This document shows, one piece after another, positions 32,481 to 42,860 of a stretch of 60,879 nucleotides of DNA. Both the position numbers and the translations under genes were made by a program. Source of the DNA: Hofstenia miamia. Taxonomy: Eukaryota; Xenacoelomorpha; Acoela. How positions within the stretch are numbered: the stretch's first letter is position 1; the number at the start of each line of letters is the position of its first letter. The notes under the pieces are model-generated. The model searched no databases and had not been told where the DNA came from. It saw only the letters and a list, made by a program, of their open reading frames with translations. The stretch covers positions 684,714 to 745,592 of the forward strand of contig SCFE01000058.1 of assembly GCA_004352715.1 (NCBI GenBank). Direction: 5' to 3'.

Positions 32481-32546
<66 letters not shown>
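32480..32546. repeat. TA microsatellite
   Basis: Alternating TA of about 67 bases with one phase break, 70 bases downstream (on the gene's strand) of the iGluR gene 2 stop codon. Confidence 0.95.
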
Positions 32547-32549
<3 letters not shown>

Positions 32550-32614
32550 AACACCTTCTAGAAGAGTAATTTAAAAATTTTGCTTTAACTAACTTTCCGA
32601 AAATGTCATAAAGT

Positions 32615-34170
32615 CTATATACAATGAGCAAACATTCGTCTTCTTATTATTTCGATTATCTTTGCCAGTATACCAACACCTATTCCCACAAAAAGGATGA
32701 CGAATACCCCTGCAGTTTGAAACCAAGAGATAGGATCATTCTCTGAGAATTTGTCTCCATCGGATTTCGGACATTCATTGCGGTCTTCCCACCAACGATG
32801 TCTAATAACTGTCTTACTTTAAAATTATTAACTGAATTTAAATTAATGTGTCTAAACTGCATGGATGTACCTGTACTGGAAATGTCAATTATTATGTTTA
32901 GCACGTTCACATCATTTACAATTTGTATATGCAACTGAGTATATCTATTTTACAAGCACAAGACAATTTGAAATCCCAAGTATTCCTAATTTTGCCTCCT
33001 ACCACTTAAACGCACCATTCATTTCGCATCTTAAAAGAGTGCTGATGTAAGATGATACTTACCTTATTACTGAAAGTTGACCATTTTCATGAAGTTCAAT
33101 AATTCTTAGTGAAAACTTTTGCTCAATAGAAATATTTTCACGTCTGAAGGCCAAACCATACCCTCCTCCAGTCTTGGGAGTTTGTGTAGACATAATCATA
33201 TCAAGATCACAAGGTTTTCGTAACACATGCGGTAGTAAAAAAGGTGTTTCAGCAATAAAAGCATAGTTTGAATTTTCACGAGCTCGCTTGATTCCGTTTT
33301 CCGTGCTATTTACATAGGGGGAAATAGCAGAATTGTACATGATATTGTAAAGCATTTCAAATGTAGTGTACTGGCTATACTTAAATGCTGAATAAACGGC
33401 GCCATTATTGGTTGTGCCAAAAGAATATTCAGGGTATTTCAATAAATCTTCGATAGAATTGGGCCGAGATTTTAAACTTTGAGTGGTAAAATTTGCTGTC
33501 AGTTTTGCGGTAAAGAAAATGACAACTATTAGGGAAAACAGCCAAAAAATGCACACATTACTTTCCCTGCAACATTTTTTGGGTTTATGACAGGTCCTTG
33601 AGTTGTCATGACAGATATAGTATTCATTATGCAATCTAATATAGGAGAACCTTCACTTTCTATATCCGAAACTAACCAAATAAAAACAGAAATGCTTAAA
33701 AGTGATATCATCAATAACACCCAGACATAAACATCAAATACATTCAGATAGCCATACCAACTGATTTCTTTTTGAGCAGATTTCATAACAAATCCAAGGT
33801 TTGCATTCATAAACGGTTTTGAAAATTGTACATATTGATCTCTTAAAGATGTTATAGTCATCCCTGCTAGAATCATATCAGCTTCTCCTCGCAGCAATTC
33901 GCCCATCATTCCATTCCACGTTCCATTCACTAAATTTCCATAACCACTATCTTGCACAAGATGGAATGTGTATTTAATATCGGGATATTTTTCCACGATG
34001 AGCTCTAAAAGATCGATACAGAACCCTTTTAGCTTTATAGATGAGTTGTCAGTGTTATCTTCATCAAATTCTACAAACGGATGTTCTATTTTTGTAACAA
34101 CTTTTAAACCTAAAGATGTCACTACACTACTTAAATAGAAAAACGGTATTATGAAGATCATAATCAGCAT
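32615..34170 (-). CDS. NTD-less ionotropic glutamate receptor, gene 2 (one frameshift)
   Basis: Exons are 34170-33063 and 32801-32615 with a GTAAGT...TTATTAG phase-2 intron at the same site as gene 1. A signal peptide (1-20) leads into S1 (NLVNGTWNGMMGEL and AGMTITSLR, binding Arg110). M1 is at about 148-168 and the pore SVMTTQGPVINPKN has Thr190 at the Q/R-site position. M3 leads into FFTAKLTANF. S2 has FGTTNNGAVY, FIAET with the conserved Glu, and the KPCDLD Cys. The last exon has the partner Cys (EDRNEC) and M4 (FQTAGVFVILFVGIG). At 33544-33549 a run of six A (six T on the coding strand) needs one more base to keep frame. The rest is undamaged, so a sequencing error or a recent null allele are both possible. 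TTTTGCTAG before the ATG resembles a leader acceptor. P478 of AMPA receptors is Gly here. Confidence 0.88.
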
Positions 34171-34805
34171 AGTATTTCTAGCAAAATAGATGTTCTATAA
34201 CAAAGTTTTGATTTAATAATGAGATTTTTTGCAAGTTTTGAATCATTTATTGAAATGAATCATTGGCCAAAAATCAATTACTTGCTATTGGTTAGAGGTT
34301 TTCTATTACTATAATTTCTCTCTGTGAATGATATGTTTTACTTCTTCAATTACTCGTATAAATTTGTGACGACTTAGTAAAATTGGAATAGTTAGAGATG
34401 ATTTTTAAATGTTCTTGGAAATTCTATGATCTAATGAGATACTCCAGAGATCATTTCTGTAGATCGTTCTATTCTAAGTTGCACTTTGAATAAAGGATTA
34501 ATATTTCAAACGTTCTGTAATTGAATAACTTAAAATTGGCACCAGCTAAAATAAACAAAAATGAAACTACATGCTACATGCAAGAACATGAATATTACAA
34601 GGAAACTATAACGGAAAAAATGTGCATTTCTTGAATTTACATGTAAGTAATATAGCAAGTCATGTGCAAGCAAAATAATAAAATAATATAATATAAAATG
34701 AAATTCAAAAGGATACTGGTGAATGTGTTTTCCATGTAACAGGGAAGGTGAAAACGTAAACATTAAATCAAATGTAATTCGAAAATTTCATTCATACATA
34801 GTATG

Positions 34806-34901
<96 letters not shown>

Positions 34902-35229
34902 GAAAGTAAGATATTCTCCTAGTCCTGAAGCATATATTGTATTTCGTTTTTCGTTTGCAAAGTTGTTATTTCGGTTAAATTTGTGCAAAGTATGTTTTGA
35001 TTACTTTGTTTACAAAATGTACTATAAAATAACTACAATGATTTTTTGGTTATTTATCTCCAAATGTTGTGAACATGTCAATAATTTTAAGTAATTAAGC
35101 TTTCTCATACAAAAATATTTTATCATTAATACACTGAGTGGTAGAGAACTTATAATGCATTCTAATAGTACTAGGGTAAGTCTCCATTACTAAGGACTAG
35201 GTTGACAGTGTCTCCCAACATAAATATTT
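34171..35229. other. 5' flank of iGluR gene 2
   Basis: It holds a TA microsatellite of about 90 bases (34809-34900) but no supported gene. The 600 bases next to the gene are the place to look for its leader exon and promoter. Confidence 0.5.
34809..34900. repeat. Long TA microsatellite
   Basis: About 92 bases of alternating TA with one ACATA break, the longest such tract in the window. Confidence 0.97.
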
Positions 35230-35281
35230 TCAACATTTTGGGGAACATGAGGGGAGGCAAATATCATTTTGCTTAACATTA

Positions 35282-35328
<47 letters not shown>

Positions 35329-36240
35329 TCATTACTTTCTCACAGCTTCATGCTGGTATGCCTTACAGCTTGGGGAACTCATCAGTTCCCATGGAGTCTG
35401 ATATCTTCCCTCAGGACTCTAGGTGTTCCTAACAGTTCTGCCTTCTGTACTACATCAAATCCTCACTTCGGTAATCTCAACTCCCCCAGGTATCTTTTAT
35501 GCTCCTTACTCACTGCTTCTAATGCTACTGCGACTACTGGGACTACTTCGACATTCTTCAACTTCCACAGCATTTCTATTTCCTCTGCCAAATCCCTGTG
35601 GTTGCCTATCTTTTCTTGCTCTTTGCTATCTACATTACTGTCCTTTGGTACTGCTATATCTATCACTATTCCCAATCTTTTCTCTTTGTCTACCATTACT
35701 GCCTGGCCGCCGTGCTTCTATCACCTTGCTCCTCTCTATGTTGAAGTCCCACAGTATCTTAACCTTCTTATTCTTTCTTACTCATTCTGGCTTATGGTCA
35801 TACAACTTGTCTCCAGCTTCTAACCCATCCTGCCTGCTCAAGCTCTACTGTAACATTCTTCCCACATTGTCATGACTGAACTTAGACTCATTCTGAGCCA
35901 AATTCTCACACCCTGTTATCAGATGATCTACTCTCTCCAGTCCTTTCTTACATAGCCTACACTAATCAATTACTTCCATCCAGTTTGTCTTAATTATTGC
36001 TCCTGTGCAGCGATTATCAGTGCTTCTGATTCTTTCTTTAGCCCTGCCCTCCTTAGCCACTTGTTGCTCTCTTCTCTGTCACAGTTTTCCGTATTCCTCT
36101 AGTATTCTCCATGCATCACCTTCTGCCTATGCTTTGTTTGTCTCTCTGATTCCATTCTTATCTAGTATGTGTTTTTTCCCTCACTCTCTGTGCTTATCTT
36201 GCTTAACTGCATAGTGACCTCCAGGAAGAAACCTTTGGGT
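35230..36240 (-). mobile_element. 3' end of a LINE with a TAA tail
   Basis: On the minus strand, decayed frames give CRLCKKGLERVDHLITG, EWVRKNKKVKILWDFNIE, KRLGIVIDIAVPKDSNVD and DLAEEIEMLWKLKNVEVVPV, then LLGTPRVLREDIRLHGN. This is the C-terminal region that follows the reverse transcriptase in a widespread animal LINE type. The element ends in TAA repeats (TTA at 35285-35326 on +), the tail typical of I-clade LINEs. The rest is missing. Confidence 0.7.
35463..35790 (-). pseudogene. LINE ORF2 C-terminal domain fragment
   Basis: The longest piece (35696-35463) is open for 77 codons: VDKEKRLGIVIDIAVPKDSN, EQEKIGNHRDLAEEIEMLW and VEVVPVVAVALEAVSKEH. It is preceded in frame by ILWDFNIERSKVIEARR. 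The domain is recognised as a LINE C-terminus; its biochemical role is not known to me. Confidence 0.7.
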
Positions 36241-36720
36241 GGATCTTTTGCACATTTCTTTAATTTTAGTGATTTTGCTTCCACAGCTTGAGAGAGCAAG
36301 AGAGAGAGAGAGGTTCAGAAATAAATTACTTTGCAAATAATGTGAGGAATCAAGGGCAATGATAAAAGAAAGAATACTGAGACTTTTGATGTTCAATATG
36401 GGGAAGATAAAATTTCGTAAATCATCACCATAGTATTTTTGCATGATCTTCTCAAAGATCAAACTATAGTTTAGTTAAATATAAATGCTGAAGAACTAGA
36501 GGTTAACCTTAACAAGTCGATTCCTGTAGAATATGTCTTCATAGTGAAAAATCCACTTGGTTACGCTTTGCTGGATGGATTCAAATTTTCTCATATCACT
36601 TTTGCTAGTGTGCAACATACAGAAGCATTGCTAATAATCGTATGATCATCGATTTATAAAGGGCCAATTTATCACCAATTAAGCAAGTGGGAGAAAAATT
36701 GCGCATTTTATATGCCAGAC

Positions 36721-37335
36721 TTAATGTGAATTCTTCAATTTAATAGAAATATGGTTCGTCCATGACATACCCAAGTCCTGTGGAACCCCTAAATCCGACA
36801 AAAATCCAATAGTTGGAAAAGCAGCACTGTTAATCGCGATTATTTTATGAGCACCACTAATTACCAAGGCATTGCATTTAGCAGACACCAGCATCTCCAA
36901 ACTGGTCTGCAACAAATGTGTATCGTTTGCAACACCAAATAATAGAAGTTTTACATCATCAGCTAACATATATATCAAGGGGTGCATCATTTCAGATAGC
37001 AAATTTTTAATGAAAATGCAGAATAATAACTGGTTCAAAATAGAACCCTGCGGAACACCCGAAAGGACATTGGGCTCATCATGCAAACCATCTATGAGAA
37101 CACCTTGTATGTGACCAGAAAAATAATTGTGTAAGATCAAGAGCAGTTTCCCACGTATACCAATAGTCCTGAGCTTTTCAGTAACAGTGAATGGGAAACC
37201 TTGTCAAACGCCTTGCAAAGTCAATGTAGATCACAATGATTGATGGTGACTTGTTATTTATATAACTATAAATTGTGTGTAGAAAGTCGAGTAGGGTTGT
37301 GATACAAGAACGTGTCTTGACAAAACCATGTTGGG
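36721..37335 (-). pseudogene. LINE reverse transcriptase fragment (jockey/CR1-like)
   Basis: On the minus strand it starts QHGFVKTRSCITTLLDF, passes SIIVIYIDFARRLTRF (first catalytic Asp region, Y.DF..A), DGLHDEPNVLSGVPQGSIL (the GVPQGS block) and YMLADDVKLLLFG (the catalytic pair in ADD). It ends with DLGVPQDLGMSWTNHI, matching the LG...L.W.NHI block. One or two shifts break it. It is a different element from the TAA-tailed fragment next to it. Confidence 0.88.
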
Positions 37336-37840
37336 TGGACGACAAATGCGTATGAATGTGGTTGTGGATCCTTGGTTTAAAGATGTTGTTTTGACAGAAA
37401 ATGAATCAATTCTTGCCCGGCAGTGTCTACTGAAATATCTCAGAACAATGAATATAGCAATGTCAATTCCACCAGCAACGATCATTGATTACACCGCAAG
37501 TGTTTCAACTTGGGGGTTTCAATTTGGGGTTCCTTCGAAGAAGCAGCGTAAAAAAATTTTCGCAAAATTTCATCTCAATCGTCTTCCTGGAAAATGAGCT
37601 TCAAGCTGAAATACAAGGTTACTTTGACTCTTGACGAAAAAATCGAGATACCTAAATCTTTTTGAAGCTGCAAAAGAAACTACTTGCAATTCCACCCACA
37701 GGTGTATCATCTGAGCGAGTTTGGTCCGACGCAGGTAACATAGTGACATCAGCACACCAGAGGGTCTCGCTAATGAATATAAAAATGCTTCTATTTTGGC
37801 AAGAGAACTTGAAACTTTAGATATCTGTAAATATTTGAAT
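37333..37840 (+). pseudogene. hAT transposase C-terminal part
   Basis: In three shifting frames the + strand reads VVVDPWFKDVVL (the DPR.K block), ELQAEIQGYFDS, then KKLLAIPPTGVSSERVWS, DAGNIVTSAHQRVSL and LLFWQEN. LAIP.T.V.SERV.S.AGN is the diagnostic dimerisation block of hAT transposases. The catalytic Glu region is near the break. It begins at the edge of the LINE fragment on the other strand; no TIR was found. Confidence 0.88.
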
Positions 37841-38208
37841 GCTTTGTTACTCAAGAATAATGCGTTTGAGTTAACTGTTTTGCATTGAATTGCAGTGCAG
37901 AGCTTGCATTGCATTAGTAATTGAATTAGTTTCAGAAACATTTAGCATCGCACACTTCTAGTTAAGGGCAACGGTGGCAATGGTTTGTTCATATCCACGT
38001 TGGTTGCGGATATATCCAAGCCCGCCCGGGAATAATTTGGGAACAGTTTTGTTAAAAATTGGCGGCTGTAAGTTGTGAAATAATTTTAAAAATGCGAATA
38101 TGCTTTTACGTGTTATTCTTCATAGGATATCATCAACACATTAATATTGGGCAGCGTTCCAGAACTGCATTGCAAATTTCAATCATTGAATCACATTCAA
38201 AATTACAG

Positions 38209-38245
<37 letters not shown>

Positions 38246-38682
38246 NGGGTTATGACTAATTCTATACTTTTGGAATTTATTCTCGACCAAGGCTTTACTA
38301 CCAGAAGTGTTGCCTTAAACCTTCAAATATGAAGATATTTTATGCCTTCTTTGCAAAAATCTTCCAGTGGCACACCTGCTACAAATCACTAGTGTGCCTT
38401 ATCAGAAAATTCACCTCTATTTAATTTATAATTCTATCATATACCATAATATTGACTCCTATGAGTAGGTAATATAGGCTGCTACTACGTTAAACTCTTT
38501 CCTTACGAGATTGGCGGAGTTATCTGGGATGACTATGATGTAATTATGAACTTTGTTCTGTTTTGTTATATATGGTACTTTTCTTCTTAGATAAAATAAT
38601 ACATTAATTGCTTTGTTTAGAACTTTGGTATAATGTTGGTTCCATTTTAAATATATATATATGTATATTTTTTTTGTGACAT
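37841..38682. other. Non-coding DNA with TA tract and single-N joint
   Basis: TA repeats at 38214-38245 end in a single N (38246). No gene or other repeat was recognised. Confidence 0.5.
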
Positions 38683-39602
38683 CTATAAATATTATTGTGA
38701 AATTGGAAGGATTTTCTTAACTTGAATTTAGAAGTAGTGGAATTTCAGTCATATCTAAGTAAGAGTTTAGAAAAATTCCAAACTTACATTGTCTATGATA
38801 CCATGTTCAACTGTATTCAATTGATTTAGTAAGTTTCTTTGCTAAATTACAAATTTATATATATATATATACATATATATATGTTTATATATATATATAT
38901 ATATAAGCATGAAATCCCATAAGTTTCCAAAGTTGACTAAATTAAGCTTTAGGTACTAGACGCAAGGTTATTTTTAATAAATGATGTTATTCACAAAATT
39001 GGCATCACTGTTATAAATGCAATCAATTGTAAAAATTAGCAAGCTACCTTTCATATTGCAAGTATCAATTAGTTGATAGATGTGCATGAGTCAGGTGCAT
39101 AGTAGCTTCCGAAATCATATCACAAATAAACCACGGTGTTTTTTAGAATGTACCAATGGATATTTTTGGGTACCTCTTGTTTAAGCTTACTTTTCTCAGT
39201 GAAAATTTCAATATGGCTATTTCAAAATTTGATAGGAAATCAAAAAAAGATGAAATATTCCAATTTTTTGTCCGGTTTTAATTGAATAAGCGAATCACTC
39301 GCAATTCAAGAGCAAAGTTATGAGTAATCTAAGATGAAAGCTTTTTTACATGTCGAAATATGAAAAATTCCAATAGGAATTTCTTCTGATCTGTAAAAGA
39401 TATAGTTTTGAAATTTTACTCACTGACTATATTCCCTCTAAACTTCAAGAAAATTTCAAAAAAATGATGAAAGGATTAAATTAGGATGAGTTATTCAGAA
39501 AATTCGTGAAAAATTACCTACACAGTTGAATGCATCTTAAACTCAATTATGTGGTATTGAAAATGAAAGTCTATTCTATTGAGTGTCTAATCTTCAGAAA
39601 AA
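38683..39602 (-). repeat. Arm 2 of the 0.9-kb inverted repeat pair
   Basis: This is the reverse complement of 31303-32190 with a central TA tract (38859-38905). The match starts at AAATTGGAAGGATTTTC and fades after GAAAGTCTATTCTATTG. The two arms enclose about 6.5 kb with iGluR gene 2, two LINE pieces and the hAT end. Confidence 0.85.
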
Positions 39603-40874
39603 TAGCAAAAATGTTAACAAAAGCGTGACAGAGGATGCAATATTCCAATTTTAGTTGGTTACTACAAACAACTTGTGATTGTACGAGATATCAATAATGG
39701 GCGGCAAGTTATCTTCTTAAAGTGCTCGTGTGTTGTGGATTTCAGTTAGTTTAATATGGTTTATCCTTCTCGTGATGAAAATTGTAAAAAATTGTAATAT
39801 TTTAATTTATTGTTTTTTGGAATATTTCATCCATTTTTACTCCAAAGAACATTTTAGAATATATTTCAAATTCCGTTATATGGCATTTCTCAAAGATCAT
39901 CTTTTTAAAGTCATTCTATAACCGTTTAATAGCTTCATATTCAAAAATTGACACTAGTCTTTGAAGTCTTGCCATGATGGTATTTTTCATCCTTTTTACT
40001 CCTCAACCAAAATTTCGACAATTCAGAGTATCAACAACAGATTTTGAAAGGATCTTAATTATAAAGTCATTTTTAATCAATATTTATAAAGAAAAATAGA
40101 AACTCCACATTTCCTGAAATATTTGATCTTAGATTACGCCTAAACATATATCAGAACAATTTTCATGTAAAATTACGTCTTTTATGAAAATTTAGTCCTA
40201 AAATTCTAAAAAATGAAGATTCTAAATCTAAAAACACCAACCTAGGCAGTTTCTCCTGAAATGTTATTTGCACATTTAAACATTAAAAACCGAAGACAAT
40301 TCTTTGGGACTTTAGAAATTTGCTTTACACGAGAGCTGCTTTTACAATTTGGCAATTGAATATCTAATACATTTTATCTACTTGCAAGGCATGAGTTAAA
40401 TAAGGTATATAAAAACAATAAGTAAAATTTTTTTTCAGTCATTGTAAATGTGTTAACATTAATAAAGTGCATGATTTACACTTTTTGTTGAAGATATTTT
40501 TATTTTCGTCTACAATTAAGAGAATTTAGGGGATTTATGCATGTGCTTAAAGGAGATTTCAAAAATCCAGGTGCTCAGCCAATTTTTGTATATAAACAAA
40601 AATGGAGTCCTTTTAACGAATTTAATTAAAATATTTTGTAGTATTCCTTAAACCCATAGATAGTACACTTGTATGTTTATGCATACGCATACAAGTGCTT
40701 GAGATATTATAAAGTTTTTATCCGCCACCTGCAGTTTGCGATTTTCTCTGTTTTAGCGTTTTCTTTAATGTTTAATTGTTAGAAGTCTTTTGACCCCAGT
40801 CTGACGAGCTTAATGCAACAGATATTAAGGTGCATTTTAATTAATTTTTTGCACACTTGAAATTGAAATAATAA
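39603..40874. other. AT-rich DNA, no gene recognised
   Basis: It contains a small palindrome, CACTTGTATG...CATACAAGTG (about 40667-40698), and the block 40791-40818 that repeats 20510-20537. No coding sequence is supported. Confidence 0.45.
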
Positions 40875-41549
40875 TGTAGATTCATCACCCAGACTGAGAT
40901 GTGCATTTAAGAATATCTATTTAGTAATACTACCACCCAGTTTCTCCAAAGTGGCCGTAATGTCTATCTTGTTGAACTCTGTTGTCTCTAATACACTTTG
41001 TACTCGAACTAATCTATATTAGGTTTCACATACATGTAAGTATAGTAATTAACCACTACTGTTTAGGTAGTTCCGCGAGACTCCAGTTTGCTGTGATCAA
41101 AGTGGGCAACTGCCCGAAGCAGTATCCAGTCACTGAGAGTCCATCTGCTGCTCCAAACCAAATAAAGATAAAGTAACGAACTTCTAAGGAGTTTATTCTC
41201 CATCAGCTAAATGTTCAACTTTGTACATACATATTTATAGAGATTACTGCAAACATATCTGTTAGATAAACAAGTACCTGTTGCTGTTTCGTTTTCTGCA
41301 GTCCATGTAGAATATTTCTGCATGCAACTGGCTGCTTGCTAAAATTAACGTGCAGCTAATCATTCACTCGTGATTTGGCAAAAAGGTTAGAAGTGGAAAA
41401 TACTTGCTTTATAATTTTTTCAAATTACATGACGTGATGCTAATTCTATTAAAAAATACAAAATGATAAAAATCGAGTTTTATTTTTAACTAATATTTGA
41501 ACTTGGTTACTTTTCCTTTTCTTTTTGATTTTTAATAGATTATGCTACA
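40875..41549 (-). repeat. LTR of a second copy of the gypsy family (3' LTR)
   Basis: On the minus strand it starts TGTAGCATAATC and ends GAATCTACA, with 5-base inverted termini (TGTAG/CTACA), length 675. It aligns with the LTR at 28616-31302 and shows the empty Tc1 site. The polypurine tract GAGGGGGGCG (41550-41559 on +) lies just before its start, so it is the 3' LTR of an element whose interior extends towards 42360. Confidence 0.8.
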
Positions 41550-41562
41550 CGCCCCCCTCAGC
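41550..41562 (-). promoter_or_regulatory. Polypurine tract before the 3' LTR
   Basis: On the minus strand GCTGAGGGGGGCG immediately precedes TGTAGC. Such a purine run primes plus-strand DNA synthesis in LTR retrotransposons. Confidence 0.7.
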
Positions 41563-41739
41563 TTGAGTTTATTTTGGGACAGCTCGCTCTCTGTGTACTA
41601 GCGTGTTGGCTCTCTTTATGAGTGTTTATGCTTGCGGCTCTTCCCATGTGATCTCCGTGAACTCGAGTTGCTTAGTCAACTTGAGAACAGCCTCTTTTTC
41701 TGTAGTGGTTGTGTCTGCATATTTGATTATTTTTGTTGT

Positions 41740-42360
41740 TCATAGCGACTCTGTAATAGATGTTTTCTGCTTTTCAGTGAATATGGGATAAAACTTTTTG
41801 TATAATTGCAAGCCCTTTATTCCAATCATTAGTGTCATTAGCACATCCACTCTACTTGTATGAGCAAGTTCCTCCTTTAGCCTGCTCCTAATAGAATAAG
41901 CTGATGTTGTTTTTATGTCTTCTTCTGTTATTTCTTTGGGATTGCTTTTTTCCTTGCAAATCATCGTAATTATTTCAATTCTTTTGGACACATCATAGTA
42001 TCTGTACTCTTTGTTCTATATATCCATCCATACAATGTCGTTACCACCTTAGAATAAAATTATTGTTCTTAGAGATCTCTTTTCTATTTCATTTATCAGC
42101 TCTTGTAGTTGTACATGTATGGGTTCTCCATCTTTGTACAGTTTGTATGGGGTGATTGTCCCTTCAACATATATTCTTTCTTTGTTGTCTTCCCATAGCA
42201 TTATTGCTTTGGTCTTTTTGTATGCGTCTGATGTTACCAGTTGCTTCGCCTTCTCTTTTGTATTTATGAATGTTTAAATTCATGTAAAAATCCCTTCACC
42301 ACTTTCCTGTCTTTTGGTAGGCGCCCTCTGGGTCAACTAACACGTGCAACACTTTGTATA
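41740..42360 (-). pseudogene. Unrecognised ORF remnant in the interior of the second gypsy copy
   Basis: The minus strand is readable with a few stops from about 42360: VLHVLVDPEGAYQKTGKW, then DAYKKTKAIMLWEDNKERIY, QLQELINEIEKRSLRTII, and the open frame 41991-41740 (MSKRIEIITMICKEKSN, SIRSRLKEELAHTSRVD, LQLYKKFYPIFTEKQKT). I do not recognise the family. Its place between pol and the 3' LTR would suit an extra 3' ORF, but no signal peptide or membrane segment typical of an envelope protein is seen. Confidence 0.5.
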
Positions 42361-42599
42361 TAGGAGTTTGTATCTTCTGTCATATCATAATTTAAATATA
42401 ATGAGCAATCTTTCAAAAATCCATTCCAGTGCCTAGAAAATTCTCGTTTAAAAATTCAGAAAAGACGCCAATTATTCTTCTTGTTTCATTCCAAGGTAAA
42501 TGTTCTAGCAAGGAAATTCTGGTCAAATAAATACTCGGTTAGGGTTATGTATCTTGGAACAGAATTTAAATAAATCAGTTTCAAATAAAAATTGTCAAT

Positions 42600-42860
42600 G
42601 TCACTTGAGGTAGTGGCTGGCTCCATCTAAGTGGTGATCAACTTCAAGCCTTGAATTTGCATAGTGTTGTCTAGGTCCACGAATGCAGAGGATCATGTTT
42701 TGTAACAAGGAGAAGCTAATTTGGCATCTTATCCAGTTTTTGATTATGGAATAGTCGGTATGTTTTTGTCAGTGATTATACCACAAAGCTGTTTTAGAAA
42801 CTTTTCAGTGAGCGGTGATGATCCACCAAATGCACTGAACACCAGTGGTGTAAGTGAGGC
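42600..42860 (-). pseudogene. Scrap of a retroelement C-terminal region
   Basis: On the minus strand TPLVFSAFGGSSPLTEKFL, KQLCGIITDKNIPT and, after a shift, IIKNWIRCQISFSLLQNMIL with CIRGPRQHYANSRL. The pattern PLVFS..GG....F...L followed by WIR.K.SFSLL....C.RG.R is seen downstream of reverse transcriptases in many animal elements. Only this piece is present. Confidence 0.5.

Noticed and set aside
32680-32934. Minus-strand 84-codon frame over the last exon of receptor gene 2
   Set aside because: It is in the wrong frame. The real exon (32801-32615) continues the receptor reading frame after splicing.
34723-35094. Protein of alternating Tyr-Ile residues
   Set aside because: It is a translated TA microsatellite.
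35269-35875. Two overlapping + strand open frames of 150-184 codons
   Set aside because: They are the antisense of the LINE C-terminal fragment, which has clear motifs on the minus strand.
41050-41180. Independent plus-strand gene end with an AATAAA signal
   Set aside because: The segment aligns with the gypsy LTR at 28800-29000, so it is part of an LTR.
41740-41991. Envelope gene of an LTR retroelement
   Set aside because: The position fits, but there is no signal peptide, fusion or membrane segment and no homology I can recognise.
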